From positions 39,487 through 103,486 of IMG/VR virus record IMGVR_UViG_3300006846_000010: 64,000 nt of DNA. One strand, 5' to 3'. The translations under genes were made by a program, and so were the position numbers. Positions 17,367 through 24,917 of the stretch are shown piece after piece. How positions within the stretch are numbered: position 1 is the stretch's first letter; each line of letters begins with the position of its first letter. A model generated the notes under the pieces. That model ran no database searches. It worked only from the letters and a program-made list of their open reading frames with translations, and had not been told where the DNA came from. The stretch comes from a virus.

Positions 17367-17873
17367 GTGAGACTTAATCTCGGCTGCGGTGACCAGTACG
17401 CCCCGGGGTGGGTTAACGTCGACTTCGGTTCTCCGCACCCGAAGGACCTGGAGGTCGACCTCACCGGCGAGCTGCCGTGGGCGCCACTGACGATCGAACG
17501 CATCTACGCGGGCCACGTGTTGGAACACCTAATGCCACAGCAGTGCGTCGCCCTGCTAACGCGGCTGCTCGACTGCACAGTGCCGGGTGGCCAGTTGCTC
17601 GTCGTAGGGCCAGACCTCGACCGCGCGCAGGCGATGGCCGACGCGGGAACGCTTATTGACATTACCCTGGGAGAGTTGCGCGACGGTGCCGGGCGCTGGA
17701 GCGGAGACGTGCACCACTGGGAGTGCACACCAGGCAAGATCATCGATATGATGCGGGATGCGGGATGGTGCGAGGTATCCGAGGTGTATATGCATACGGT
17801 GCCGCCGGACTGGCCGATCGCGTACCGGGGACCGGCGTGGCAGTGCGTCGTGAGTGGAGTGAGGTGGGCGTGA
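17367..17873 (+). CDS. SAM-dependent methyltransferase
   Basis: A 168-residue class I methyltransferase. Starting at GTG 17367 gives VRLNLGCGDQYAPGW, the usual N terminus of this family; an in-frame GTG at 17358 overlaps less sensibly. Motif I is LNLGCGD. The segment ERIYAGHVLEHL is the post-motif helix, and GGQLLVVGPDLDRA follows the substrate strand. It sits between glycosyltransferases, so a sugar O-methylation role is likely but not shown. It ends inside the next start (GTGA). Confidence 0.7.
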   Translation: MRLNLGCGDQYAPGWVNVDFGSPHPKDLEVDLTGELPWAPLTIERIYAGHVLEHLMPQQCVALLTRLLDCTVPGGQLLVVGPDLDRAQAMADAGTLIDITLGELRDGAGRWSGDVHHWECTPGKIIDMMRDAGWCEVSEVYMHTVPPDWPIAYRGPAWQCVVSGVRWA

Positions 17874-18157
17874 GTGAGAACGACGGTCTGCAGAGTAGGT
17901 ACCGTGTTCAACGGGTCGACGGCCGAGATCGCCCCGGCGGTGACAAGGCCGGCGCCCGCTACTTCGTCCTGGACTACGTGCACGACCCATACGCGCGGGC
18001 AGCGTTAAACGCCTACGCCGACGCGTGCGAGATGGGCCTGCCGAAGTTGGCAGCCGACTTGCGTGTAGAGCTGTCGAACACACTTTCGTCGATCGATAAA
18101 CCGACGGGTGTCGTGCGAGATGAGGGTGGGGCTGTCGTGGACTATGAGTGGAGCTAG
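17870..18157 (+). CDS. Conserved phage protein of unknown function
   Basis: A 95-residue protein starting at GTG 17870, overlapping the previous stop by four nt. The central ARYFVLDYVHDPYARAALNA is familiar from small actinophage proteins that appear in various gene contexts. No catalytic or membrane signature. Coupled translation suggests it is part of the same operon, although it need not be a sugar enzyme. Confidence 0.6.
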   Translation: MSENDGLQSRYRVQRVDGRDRPGGDKAGARYFVLDYVHDPYARAALNAYADACEMGLPKLAADLRVELSNTLSSIDKPTGVVRDEGGAVVDYEWS

Positions 18158-18158
18158 G

Positions 18159-18728
18159 ATGAGTAAGGTTTCGGTCACAGTCGCGCTGCCGACCATTCCG
18201 CCGCGCGTCGGCGGTCTCCTCAACCGTGCCGTTCAGAGCGTCAAGGACCAGACTAGGCAACCATCCGGCGGCATCTCGTGCGCCTTAGACGTGTTGAAGG
18301 AGGGTGCCGCGGCTACCCGGCAGCGTGCGCTGGATGCCGTGCGTACGGAGTGGGTGGCGTTCTTGGATGATGATGACTACTTCTACCCACATCACCTCGA
18401 GACGCTGATGAAGCTAGCCGCAGATCACGACGCGTCATACTGTTACTCGTGGTTTGACGGCAACAACCCGTTTCCGATGCACCGGGGACGGCAGATGAAT
18501 CCGTCCGATCCGCACCACACAACGATGACCGTCATGGTGCGAACGGAGCTGGCCCGTGAGGCCGGCTTCCGAAACCACGAGGACGAGAATGACGTGTGGC
18601 CCGGTGAGGACTGGCGATTCACGTTGCGATGTCTCGAGCTAGGTGGTAAGTTCATAGGTACCGGTGATATCACGTGGTGTTACGCGGTGCACTCCGGTAA
18701 CACCAGCGGACTGGCTACTAGGTGGTAG
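18159..18728 (+). CDS. Family 2-like glycosyltransferase, first of three tandem copies
   Basis: A 189-residue GT-A protein starting at ATG 18159. VSVTVALPTIPPRV opens the nucleotide-binding domain, WVAFLDDDDYFYPHHLETL holds the DxD-type metal motif, and the protein ends HSGNTSGLATRW. The next two genes keep the same order and endings, so they arose by duplication. Short length for GT2 (usually 250 or more) suggests a minimal catalytic core. Cytoplasmic; the acceptor is unknown. Confidence 0.75.
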   Translation: MSKVSVTVALPTIPPRVGGLLNRAVQSVKDQTRQPSGGISCALDVLKEGAAATRQRALDAVRTEWVAFLDDDDYFYPHHLETLMKLAADHDASYCYSWFDGNNPFPMHRGRQMNPSDPHHTTMTVMVRTELAREAGFRNHEDENDVWPGEDWRFTLRCLELGGKFIGTGDITWCYAVHSGNTSGLATRW

Positions 18729-19291
18729 CAAGCTTTCCGAGCGACGTCACAGCCGTGATCCCCAGCGTACCGCCGCGGGCGCACGTACTGGTGCAGGCGC
18801 TGGAGAGCGTCACCGCGCAGAGCCGTTCAGTGCGTGGGATCAGCATCGCCGTGGACACACAGCGCGAGGGATCTGCTGTGACGCGCACGCGCGCGTTGGC
18901 AGCAGCAGACACGTCGTGGGTGGCGTTTCTCGACGACGATGATCTCTGGTTGCCGCATCACATCGAGACGCTGCTGGATCACGCGGAGCGGACCGGAGCT
19001 GATGTCGTCTACACAAACTGCATCGTCACGAACGAGGCCAACGAGGTGGTGTGGAACCCGTTCGGTCAGCCGTTCGATCCGGAGCTGCTGTTCGTTCGAC
19101 CTTACATCACCGTTACGATGCTGGTGCGTACCGAGTTGGCACAGCGGGTTAAGTTCACGAACGAGTGGGATGAGTGGGGTTTTCAGCAGCGTGCGTTTCG
19201 CGCCGGCGCACAGTTCACACACGTCCCCGAGGTTACGTGGATCTGGCGGCACAACCGACACAATACCTCTGGACAACCTGATAGGTGGTAG
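18722..19291 (+). CDS. Family 2-like glycosyltransferase, second tandem copy
   Basis: A 189-residue paralog whose GTG start lies inside the last codons of the previous gene (overlap of seven nt). Same landmarks: VTAVIPSVPPRA, WVAFLDDDDLWLPHHIETL, EVTWIWRHNRHNTSGQPDRW. The middle third (residues about 95-140), which usually binds the acceptor, differs most from its neighbours, which hints at different acceptors or successive sugars. Confidence 0.75.
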   Translation: MVASFPSDVTAVIPSVPPRAHVLVQALESVTAQSRSVRGISIAVDTQREGSAVTRTRALAAADTSWVAFLDDDDLWLPHHIETLLDHAERTGADVVYTNCIVTNEANEVVWNPFGQPFDPELLFVRPYITVTMLVRTELAQRVKFTNEWDEWGFQQRAFRAGAQFTHVPEVTWIWRHNRHNTSGQPDRW

Positions 19292-19294
19292 AAC

Positions 19295-19891
19295 GTGAAC
19301 TTTCCGCGAGACGTTACGGCGGTCATCCCGCACATCCCGACCCGACCCAACGCCCTGGCGACGGCGGTGAAGAGCGTGGCGGTTCAGACTCAGCGGGTTA
19401 CCGCCATCGCCGTCGAGGTGGACGTCGAGCACACCGGCTCGGCCGCGACGCGAAACCGTGCGCTGTCACGCGTGGACACCGAGTGGGTCGCGTTTCTGGA
19501 CGATGATGACCGGTGGCTGTCGCATCACGTGAACGTGCTGCTGGAGGCTGCCGAGCTAACCAATTCCGACGTCGTGTATTCGGGCTGCCAGGTCTTGGAT
19601 AAGGACGAAAATGAGATACCTCTCCGGGAGGAGTGGGGACGCTTCGGTCAGGAGTTCTCTGCCGCGCTACTGCGTGAGAAGTCGTATATCCCGGTGACCA
19701 GTCTGGTGCGATCGGAGCTCGCGTGCAGCGCACAATTCGGGCCGCCGGTCGGGGTGGAGATCGACTACGACGACTGGGGCTTTTACGTCCGGTTGCTGGA
19801 CGCCGGTGCGCGTTTTCACCACGTACCTGAGGTGACGTGGATCTGGAACCACGACGGCAAGAACACCTCGGGAAGGCCGGACAGGTGGTAG
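19295..19891 (+). CDS. Family 2-like glycosyltransferase, third tandem copy
   Basis: A 198-residue paralog with VTAVIPHIPTRPNAL, WVAFLDDDDRWLSHHVNVLL and the same closing signature (GKNTSGRPDRW). It starts at GTG 19295, three nt after the previous stop. It is nine residues longer than its siblings through an insert near residues 120-140. The three copies are clearly more like one another than like the other glycosyltransferases here. Confidence 0.75.
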   Translation: MNFPRDVTAVIPHIPTRPNALATAVKSVAVQTQRVTAIAVEVDVEHTGSAATRNRALSRVDTEWVAFLDDDDRWLSHHVNVLLEAAELTNSDVVYSGCQVLDKDENEIPLREEWGRFGQEFSAALLREKSYIPVTSLVRSELACSAQFGPPVGVEIDYDDWGFYVRLLDAGARFHHVPEVTWIWNHDGKNTSGRPDRW

Positions 19892-19983
19892 TGACCGGGC
19901 AAGTAGCGCTAGGAGCTCTACTCGGCGTCGTGATTCTCGCACTCACGTGGTGGATTACGCGGAGAGGTGGACACAACCTGTGA
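19891..19983 (+). CDS. Tiny single-pass membrane protein
   Basis: A 30-residue frame from GTG 19891: a hydrophobic run (VALGALLGVVILALTWW) followed by the basic tail ITRRGGHNL. It overlaps the previous stop by one nt and its own TGA overlaps the next GTG (19980), the same coupling used by recognised genes here. No function can be assigned. Confidence 0.5.
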   Translation: MTGQVALGALLGVVILALTWWITRRGGHNL

Positions 19984-21065
19984 AAACGTACGTGTATCCC
20001 GCCGATGAACACGGGTGTGGGTATCACCGGCTAATATGGCCCGCACGACAGCTTCATGCAGACGGACACGACGTTGTCATTGTTATGCCCAAGGATCGAA
20101 ACGCCGCGTTCCAGGGACGGGTGGACGCGGACGGTAAACTCGTAGACGTCCAGGTACCCGAGGACGCCGATATGATCATTTTGCAACGCATCACACACAA
20201 GCACCTGGTGGATGCGATCGGCATGCTGCGTAGGCGTGGCATCGCAGTGGTGATCGACATGGACGACGACCTCGCCGCTGTGAATCCGAACAATCCCGCG
20301 TTTGCCGCCATGCACCCGGTCTTCGGCGCAAGCAAGGATCATAACTGGCAGTACGCCCAGCGAGCGTGCGAGGAGGCCACCTTCGTCACCGTGTCCACGG
20401 ACGCGTTGCTGACGCGGTATGCACCGCACGGACGCGGCAGGATCCTGTACAACTGTGTGCCGGCGCGCTATCTCGCGGTCGAGCGGGTAGACTCGACGGT
20501 AGTAGGTTGGGCAGGTTCAACGCACTCTCACCCGGATGACCTTCAGGCAACGGGAACCGCACTAGCTCAGTTGTCTCGAGACACCGGAACGCCGTTCCAC
20601 GTGGTAGGTGACGGCATCGGGGTCCGGGACGCGCTACGGCTGGATGTCGAGCCTACGAACACCGGACCGCAGGATCCGCTGGTCGGCTGGCCTGCGGAGG
20701 TCGCTAAACTGGGCGTCGGAGTCGCACCGCTGGCGGCGACGAAATTCAACGACGGAAAGTCGTGGCTCAAGCCGTTGGAGTACGCGGCGCTGGGTGTGCC
20801 GTGGGTCGCGTCGCCGAGTCCGGAGTACTTACGCTTTCACCGGCTGGGCGTAGGTCTGATCGCAGATAAACCGAAGCGTTGGTTACGGCATCTGAGGTCT
20901 CTGGTCGAGAGTCGTGACGCACGTGATGAACTGTCTGGTCGAGGACGCGAAATCGCGGCGAACTGGACGACGGAGGGCAACACGTGGCGCTGGGCGGAGG
21001 CCTGGGCCGACGCGTTCGAGACCGAGCGTAGGTTGGCCGGAGAGGTTGCCCGGTACCGTGTTTGA
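19980..21065 (+). CDS. Glycosyltransferase, GT4-like
   Basis: A 361-residue protein. GTG 19980 gives VKTYVYPADEHGCGYHRLIW, and GAGAGGTGG lies upstream; an earlier in-frame GTG (19947) would add only residues read from the tiny upstream gene. Features include IAVVIDMDDDLAAVNP, VVGWAGSTHSHPDDL and KSWLKPLEYAALGVPWVASP. It is a relative of the 16386 protein. Last gene of the plus-strand sugar island. Confidence 0.75.
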   Translation: MKTYVYPADEHGCGYHRLIWPARQLHADGHDVVIVMPKDRNAAFQGRVDADGKLVDVQVPEDADMIILQRITHKHLVDAIGMLRRRGIAVVIDMDDDLAAVNPNNPAFAAMHPVFGASKDHNWQYAQRACEEATFVTVSTDALLTRYAPHGRGRILYNCVPARYLAVERVDSTVVGWAGSTHSHPDDLQATGTALAQLSRDTGTPFHVVGDGIGVRDALRLDVEPTNTGPQDPLVGWPAEVAKLGVGVAPLAATKFNDGKSWLKPLEYAALGVPWVASPSPEYLRFHRLGVGLIADKPKRWLRHLRSLVESRDARDELSGRGREIAANWTTEGNTWRWAEAWADAFETERRLAGEVARYRV

Positions 21066-21125
21066 GTCACTTGAGAGCACGCTCGGAACGCCCGGCCGTA
21101 GTTCGATCCGGGGTAAAAACCGGCA

Positions 21126-21437
21126 CTAACTGAGCCACGATAGGCCGCACGCCCGGCAGATCTGGCCACGGCCGGTAGGTGATGCGTAAACCTCGTGCGA
21201 CCGACAGCCGGGACAGCGAACACGTGTTTTCCGGTAGACCAGGACCCGCCGGGCGTCCTCGGTTAGTCCGCCCCAGACGCCGTACTCCTGCCTGGTCTCC
21301 AACGCCCACGTTAGGCAGTCGAGGCGAACTTGACATAATTCACACACGGCGATGGCCTTGGCTGCACGGTCCTTGTCGAAGAACATGTCACGGTCGAGAT
21401 TACGACACGCCGCTCGGGACCAGTCTACGTTAACCAC
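21126..21437 (-). CDS. WhiB-family iron-sulfur regulator with extra zinc-ribbon-like tail
   Basis: A 103-residue protein. Four cysteines in WhiB order (CRNLD near residue 11, then CELCQVRLDC) would hold a 4Fe-4S cluster, and GVWGGLTEDARR is the WhiB turn followed by the basic helix. Unlike most WhiB proteins it continues with VRCPGCRSHEVY and ICRACGLSW, two CxxC pairs resembling a zinc ribbon. Phage WhiB proteins can interfere with host sigma-factor complexes or superinfection; the role here is inferred. RBS GAGGTGG precedes the GTG start. Confidence 0.85.
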   Translation of the reverse strand: MVNVDWSRAACRNLDRDMFFDKDRAAKAIAVCELCQVRLDCLTWALETRQEYGVWGGLTEDARRVLVYRKTRVRCPGCRSHEVYASPTGRGQICRACGLSWLS

Positions 21438-21476
21438 AAATCACCACCTCATCCTGGCGCGTTGACGTACGACCGA

Positions 21477-21501
21477 CCGTCGGGACCTGAGGTCCCGACG
21501 G
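21477..21501 (-). terminator. Perfect 11-bp hairpin between DUF932 gene and WhiB gene
   Basis: CCGTCGGGACC, a three-base loop TGA, then GGTCCCGACGG. It lies 30 nt beyond the stop of the DUF932 gene on the minus strand and 40 nt before the WhiB start. No T-tract follows, which is common for actinobacterial terminators; an operator role for WhiB expression is the alternative. Confidence 0.55.
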
Positions 21502-21530
21502 ATCGGACGTTGCCTCCCCTAGGTGGTGAC

Positions 21531-22493
21531 TTACGTGTGACTAAGAACGTTTCCGGCGACCTTGTTGATGACGGCGTGCGTCGGTCCCTGGAGGGCGTTG
21601 AGGAACCGAGACTCCGGGGTACCGCCGGTACGACACCAGTCGTAGTACTCGGAGGTGGCGTTTACCAGTCCCCACCCGGTCCAGTCGAAGCCAACCTGCT
21701 CTGAGGTGTGCCAGAGTTGCATGATGCGGTCGACCTGGTCGCCGCGACGGGGCCGGTTGGGTAGGGTGTCGGTCAAGATGCCGCGTGCCTGATCGTCGGT
21801 GATTTTTGTCTTGATGAGACGCCTGACGACCAGCGGGTAAGCCTGGCCGTACTTCAGCAGGTTGGTCAGCGACTTCTGCGCCTCGGCCAGCTTCGTGTGC
21901 ATGTTGGTGGTGTGCGTAACCGCCCAGCGGTGCTCCACACCCGCGGAGAAGCTGCGCAGCGTCAGCTGATTCATGCACCGACCTCGCAGCGGCATCACCA
22001 TGGCCTCAACCGCACGTGAACCGTCGTGGCTGGTACGTAGCACGAGGAACATCTCGTGCGGGTCGACGTCCGCGAGTACGGTGTGTTCGGGGAGCTGGGC
22101 GACCACGAAGCCCTGTCGACCGCCCTTGAGGGCGCCGGCCGCGACGTAGATCGGGTTGACGTGATCGAGGAAGTCGAAGGCCTCGGCGTACTGCAGCAGC
22201 GGGTAGTTCTTGGACATGATACCGAGCCACTTACCGGTGTCCGCCCGAACGATCGCGAACCGCTCGGAGACACGGTGTGACGGCTGCGACGTCGCCGTGT
22301 CATCGCTGTCGCCGTACCACAGCGGTCGCTTCTCGACGGTGAAGTTGAGACCGCCCAGTTCGGCGGCTTTCGCGGCGGAGCCGGTCGGTTCGCCGAGCTT
22401 GCCGAGCTTCAGCCACGGCACCTCGCGGGTGCTGAACTGCGTGTTGGTCTGTGGCGCGGCGGTGGTCGTCGGCGCCTCGATTACCTGGGTCAT
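21531..22493 (-). CDS. DUF932 / phage-plasmid-like protein
   Basis: A 320-residue protein starting at ATG 22493 behind GAGAGGATGAGAG. Segments FAIVRADTGKWLGIMSKNY, HEMFLVLRTSHDGSRAVEAM and WAVTHTTNMHTKLAEAQK match the DUF932 family found on phages and plasmids. The family's biochemical role is not settled. It is the last gene of an operon read from the promoter at 23600-23628. Confidence 0.8.
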   Translation of the reverse strand: MTQVIEAPTTTAAPQTNTQFSTREVPWLKLGKLGEPTGSAAKAAELGGLNFTVEKRPLWYGDSDDTATSQPSHRVSERFAIVRADTGKWLGIMSKNYPLLQYAEAFDFLDHVNPIYVAAGALKGGRQGFVVAQLPEHTVLADVDPHEMFLVLRTSHDGSRAVEAMVMPLRGRCMNQLTLRSFSAGVEHRWAVTHTTNMHTKLAEAQKSLTNLLKYGQAYPLVVRRLIKTKITDDQARGILTDTLPNRPRRGDQVDRIMQLWHTSEQVGFDWTGWGLVNATSEYYDWCRTGGTPESRFLNALQGPTHAVINKVAGNVLSHT

Positions 22494-22496
22494 CTC

Positions 22497-22934
22497 TCAT
22501 CCTCTCATCTGAGTGTTACGTCTTGCATCTGACTGTCCTCTTTGGTAGCCGAGGTCCCACATCACGTTGAGTAGGTGAACGTCGGTCTCTTCAAGATCCT
22601 GGAGACAGCACTCACACATGTGTGTTTGTCTTCGTGTGCCTAATCTCACCGCGCATTTCCGGTCGCCGTACTTACAGCCGTGTAAGGCGCAACAGTGTTC
22701 GGTGTGGACGTCTCCGTCATCGGTCAGATGACCGATCGACTCTCTCATTATGACATCTTCACCGGTATGCCACCCAACCGGTCGATCATTGGCACCTTTC
22801 GTTGGCCCGTGATGATGATTTCCGGTGAAGTGATGGTGATCGGACGCGTGAACTTGGTGAAGATCTGCACTTGCACGTGGAATGTGTACTCGTGGGTGTA
22901 GATCTCGTAGGTGCTGACGAAGGGTATTCACCAC
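22497..22934 (-). CDS. His- and Cys-rich protein, probably metal-binding
   Basis: A 145-residue protein. The N-terminal half begins TLRQHLRDLHPRVHIPRA and contains the histidine-dense stretch HASDHHHFTGNHHHGP. The C-terminal half has HCCALHGCKYGDRKC and CECCLQDLEE, a likely zinc-binding cluster. It overlaps the preceding gene by seven nt (GTGGTGA). Similar proteins occur in actinophages; the function is unknown. Confidence 0.65.
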   Translation of the reverse strand: MVNTLRQHLRDLHPRVHIPRASADLHQVHASDHHHFTGNHHHGPTKGANDRPVGWHTGEDVIMRESIGHLTDDGDVHTEHCCALHGCKYGDRKCAVRLGTRRQTHMCECCLQDLEETDVHLLNVMWDLGYQRGQSDARRNTQMRG

Positions 22935-23557
22935 TTCCAGCCCCAGATCTTGGCGCAGTCGTGACCGACCTTGGCGGCGCGCGACCGCGGGTTGGACAGC
23001 GGCGCGTCGCAGCGGGCGCAGGTCTGGAAGTGCGTGGCATACAGCTTCGCCGAGGCCACCCAGTCACCCGAGATGGCACGCGCGGCGGCCGCTTGCAGGT
23101 TGATCGATAGCTTGTCGCGGTTCCACGTTCCGGGGTAGCCGAGCAGCCGGTTCACCCAGCGGGTGGGCGGCTTGCCGTTCTGATCGGGACGCTCGATGAT
23201 CTCGAAGAAGTCGAGCACGTCGTCAACCTTGCGCGGCAGCGCGTAGTGGCCGACCTGCAAGGTCCTCAGCAGCGTCTGCAGCTCGATGAACCCGGTGGTG
23301 GCGGACTTCAGCGTCTGGGTAGGCTTCAGCATCTGTGTGGGCTTCGCGACCGCGAACAGCGCCTTGATCGCGGCTTTGGCCTCGAACAGCGACACAAACT
23401 TGGGGTCCGGGTTGCCCACGTTGCCCAGGATGTCGAAGACCGTCTCGTACGGCTGACCATTAAGCTGGTCCTGCCAGGCGGGTCGCTCGGCGGCCAGGTT
23501 GCGGATCAGCTCCAGTTGGGGACCGGTAGCGTGTCGTGTGTCCGTGGTGATCATCAT
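22928..23557 (-). CDS. DUF6011-type zinc-ribbon protein
   Basis: A 209-residue protein starting at ATG 23557, preceded by GAGGAGGCGACG. The C terminus, CARCDAPLSNPRSRAAKVG followed by HDCAK, is the DUF6011 zinc-binding signature. The N-terminal part is helical. It is the first gene after the strong minus-strand promoter at 23600-23628, so it is probably made early and in quantity. Nucleic-acid binding is a reasonable guess only. Confidence 0.7.
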   Translation of the reverse strand: MMITTDTRHATGPQLELIRNLAAERPAWQDQLNGQPYETVFDILGNVGNPDPKFVSLFEAKAAIKALFAVAKPTQMLKPTQTLKSATTGFIELQTLLRTLQVGHYALPRKVDDVLDFFEIIERPDQNGKPPTRWVNRLLGYPGTWNRDKLSINLQAAAARAISGDWVASAKLYATHFQTCARCDAPLSNPRSRAAKVGHDCAKIWGWKW

Positions 23558-23599
23558 TTCGTCGCCTCCTCGGGAGGGTGGTGCGTCGCCGTCCGTTTA

Positions 23600-23628
23600 A
23601 TCATATCACAATTGTGACACTGTGTAAA
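23600..23628 (-). promoter_or_regulatory. Minus-strand promoter with palindrome in the spacer
   Basis: Read on the minus strand: -35 TTTACA (23628-23623), 17-nt spacer, -10 TATGAT (23605-23600). The sequence is almost the same as the promoter at 48409-48437, from GCCTGTTTACAC to GATTAAACGGAC. The spacer here contains TCACAATTGTGA (23606-23617), a perfect 12-bp palindrome that would suit a dimeric repressor. It drives the 23557 to 21531 operon. Confidence 0.75.
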
Positions 23629-23671
23629 CAGGCAAACACACACCTAACCGTGAGGTTTTTGACCGGTCTAG

Positions 23672-24019
23672 CTACGTGCGCCGGACGCCGTCCTCGCCGA
23701 CGGGTGCCACGACGCGGTCGCGGGTCCAGATAGCGACGACCGCCAGCGCGATTCCCATGATTACCGCTTGCCGGTCCGGCGGCAAACCCCAGCCCCACGC
23801 GACGGATACGGCCAAGCTAGCCTCCAGTAGGCCTAGGATCGCCGGTACGACGCGCTCCCTGAGGATCGTTAGCGCGACCAGCAGGCCGATCACCGCGGCG
23901 CTAATCGCGTTTACCCAGCCCTGTTGGTCAACGGTGAAACCCATGATGAACGTAGACACGAGCAGCACGACGGCGCGTGCCAGCGCACCCCACAGTGCGG
24001 GCTCCCGACCAAACAACAT
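23672..24019 (-). CDS. Four-span membrane protein, holin candidate
   Basis: A 115-residue protein starting at ATG 24019 behind GGAGGAGGAATC. Four hydrophobic stretches are visible (about residues 10-25, 33-50, 58-72, 82-95), with a short charged C terminus. Its place at the end of an operon that contains the endolysin makes it a holin candidate. The adjacent 24054-24380 gene is an equally good one. Confidence 0.55.
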   Translation of the reverse strand: MLFGREPALWGALARAVVLLVSTFIMGFTVDQQGWVNAISAAVIGLLVALTILRERVVPAILGLLEASLAVSVAWGWGLPPDRQAVIMGIALAVVAIWTRDRVVAPVGEDGVRRT

Positions 24020-24053
24020 TGTGATTCCTCCTCCACTGGGTGGTACGTGTTTT

Positions 24054-24380
24054 CTACGTGATACGCTTGGTGACGGGATCATCGCGGTGCTCGTGAAAGA
24101 TTTTCTCGATCAACCAGACGCGGCCCCAGATGACATACGTAAGGACGCCGAGCAGCGTCGTGACCAGCAGCTCGCGTCCTGGGTAGTCGCCGAGGAACGC
24201 ATGTGCGACGTCGAGCAGCATAATGAGTGCTAGTGACATCATCAACACCATGACGTTGCGGCCGATCGCCGTACGACGCCACGCACCGCGGCTCCTCATC
24301 CAGTAGAGCACGATGAACACGAGTGTGCCGGCCGCGCCGACGCACAGTTCGATAAGTGTGATGATGTGGACCCACGTCAC
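24054..24380 (-). CDS. Three-span membrane protein, second holin candidate
   Basis: A 108-residue protein. GTG 24380 is chosen for the TAGGAGGTTCACC ahead of it. Hydrophobic spans are at residues about 4-25, 42-60 and 72-90, followed by the charged tail EKIFHEHRDDPVTKRIT. Two neighbouring multi-span proteins next to an endolysin often act as holin and antiholin; which is which cannot be told. Confidence 0.55.
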   Translation of the reverse strand: MTWVHIITLIELCVGAAGTLVFIVLYWMRSRGAWRRTAIGRNVMVLMMSLALIMLLDVAHAFLGDYPGRELLVTTLLGVLTYVIWGRVWLIEKIFHEHRDDPVTKRIT

Positions 24381-24390
24381 GGTGAACCTC

Positions 24391-24612
24391 CTACGGCCTG
24401 TCCTGGAACAACCTGTGCATCTCCTCACCAAAGTGGTTTCTGCCGCTCTCTCCGATCAGGTATGAGGTAGTGCGGTGTACACGATCCCATCGCTCGTGCG
24501 TCTCCTGGAGATGCTTATCTGCCCGCTTGCGAGCCTGTCGAGCTTCTGTGGTGCAACGCGGCCGTCGGCGGCCGATACCGAACAGTCGGGCGACACGTCG
24601 AAGTATCTTCAC
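24391..24612 (-). CDS. Small basic helical protein
   Basis: A 73-residue protein starting at GTG 24612 behind GAGGAGG. It starts VKILRRVARLFGIGRRRPRC and continues as one charged helix with a HERWDRVHR segment. Similar short proteins lie in lysis regions of actinophages. It overlaps the previous gene by four nt. Function unknown. Confidence 0.5.
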   Translation of the reverse strand: MKILRRVARLFGIGRRRPRCTTEARQARKRADKHLQETHERWDRVHRTTSYLIGESGRNHFGEEMHRLFQDRP

Positions 24613-24884
24613 GTACGACCTCCTCGGTCGTCACCCCTGAGGGCCCGGATGAGCTGTTCGAGGGTCTCGAACCCACGAAGCATCTCCTCGATCTGCGCAC
24701 CCTGCTGAATGCGGCTCTCCTCGCTAACGCGGTGAGCCTCGCGCCACTCCTGGCGATCCTCACGAATGTCATCGTAGGTGCGCCGCGGTACGAGCAGCCC
24801 ACGCATGAGAAAGAACACGGCGAGCGCGAGCAGTACCCAGGGCGACGACGACAGGAGCCTAGCTCCGGTGATCCCGTCCAGCAA
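24609..24884 (-). CDS. Membrane-anchored coiled-coil protein, spanin-like in layout
   Basis: A 91-residue protein with a probable TTG start at 24884 and a G-rich site upstream. A hydrophobic segment (WVLLALAVFFLMRGLLV) is followed by a long charged helix (DRQEWREAHRVSEESRIQQG). This N-anchor plus coiled coil resembles lysis accessory proteins. It lies just downstream of the endolysin. The start codon is uncertain. Confidence 0.5.
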   Translation of the reverse strand: MLDGITGARLLSSSPWVLLALAVFFLMRGLLVPRRTYDDIREDRQEWREAHRVSEESRIQQGAQIEEMLRGFETLEQLIRALRGDDRGGRT

Positions 24885-24917
24885 GGTTGGTGTCCCCCGA
24901 ATCTCGGTCGCGGTGCG

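Noticed and set aside
14376-21065. Glycosyltransferases as DNA base glucosyltransferases
   Set aside because: No similarity to T4-type alpha or beta glucosyltransferases was seen and the genes are not near nucleotide-modifying genes. Not excluded, but not claimed.
21066-21125. Terminator between the converging sugar operon and WhiB gene
   Set aside because: Only a four-bp CCGG/CCGG stem around 21112 was found, too weak to call.
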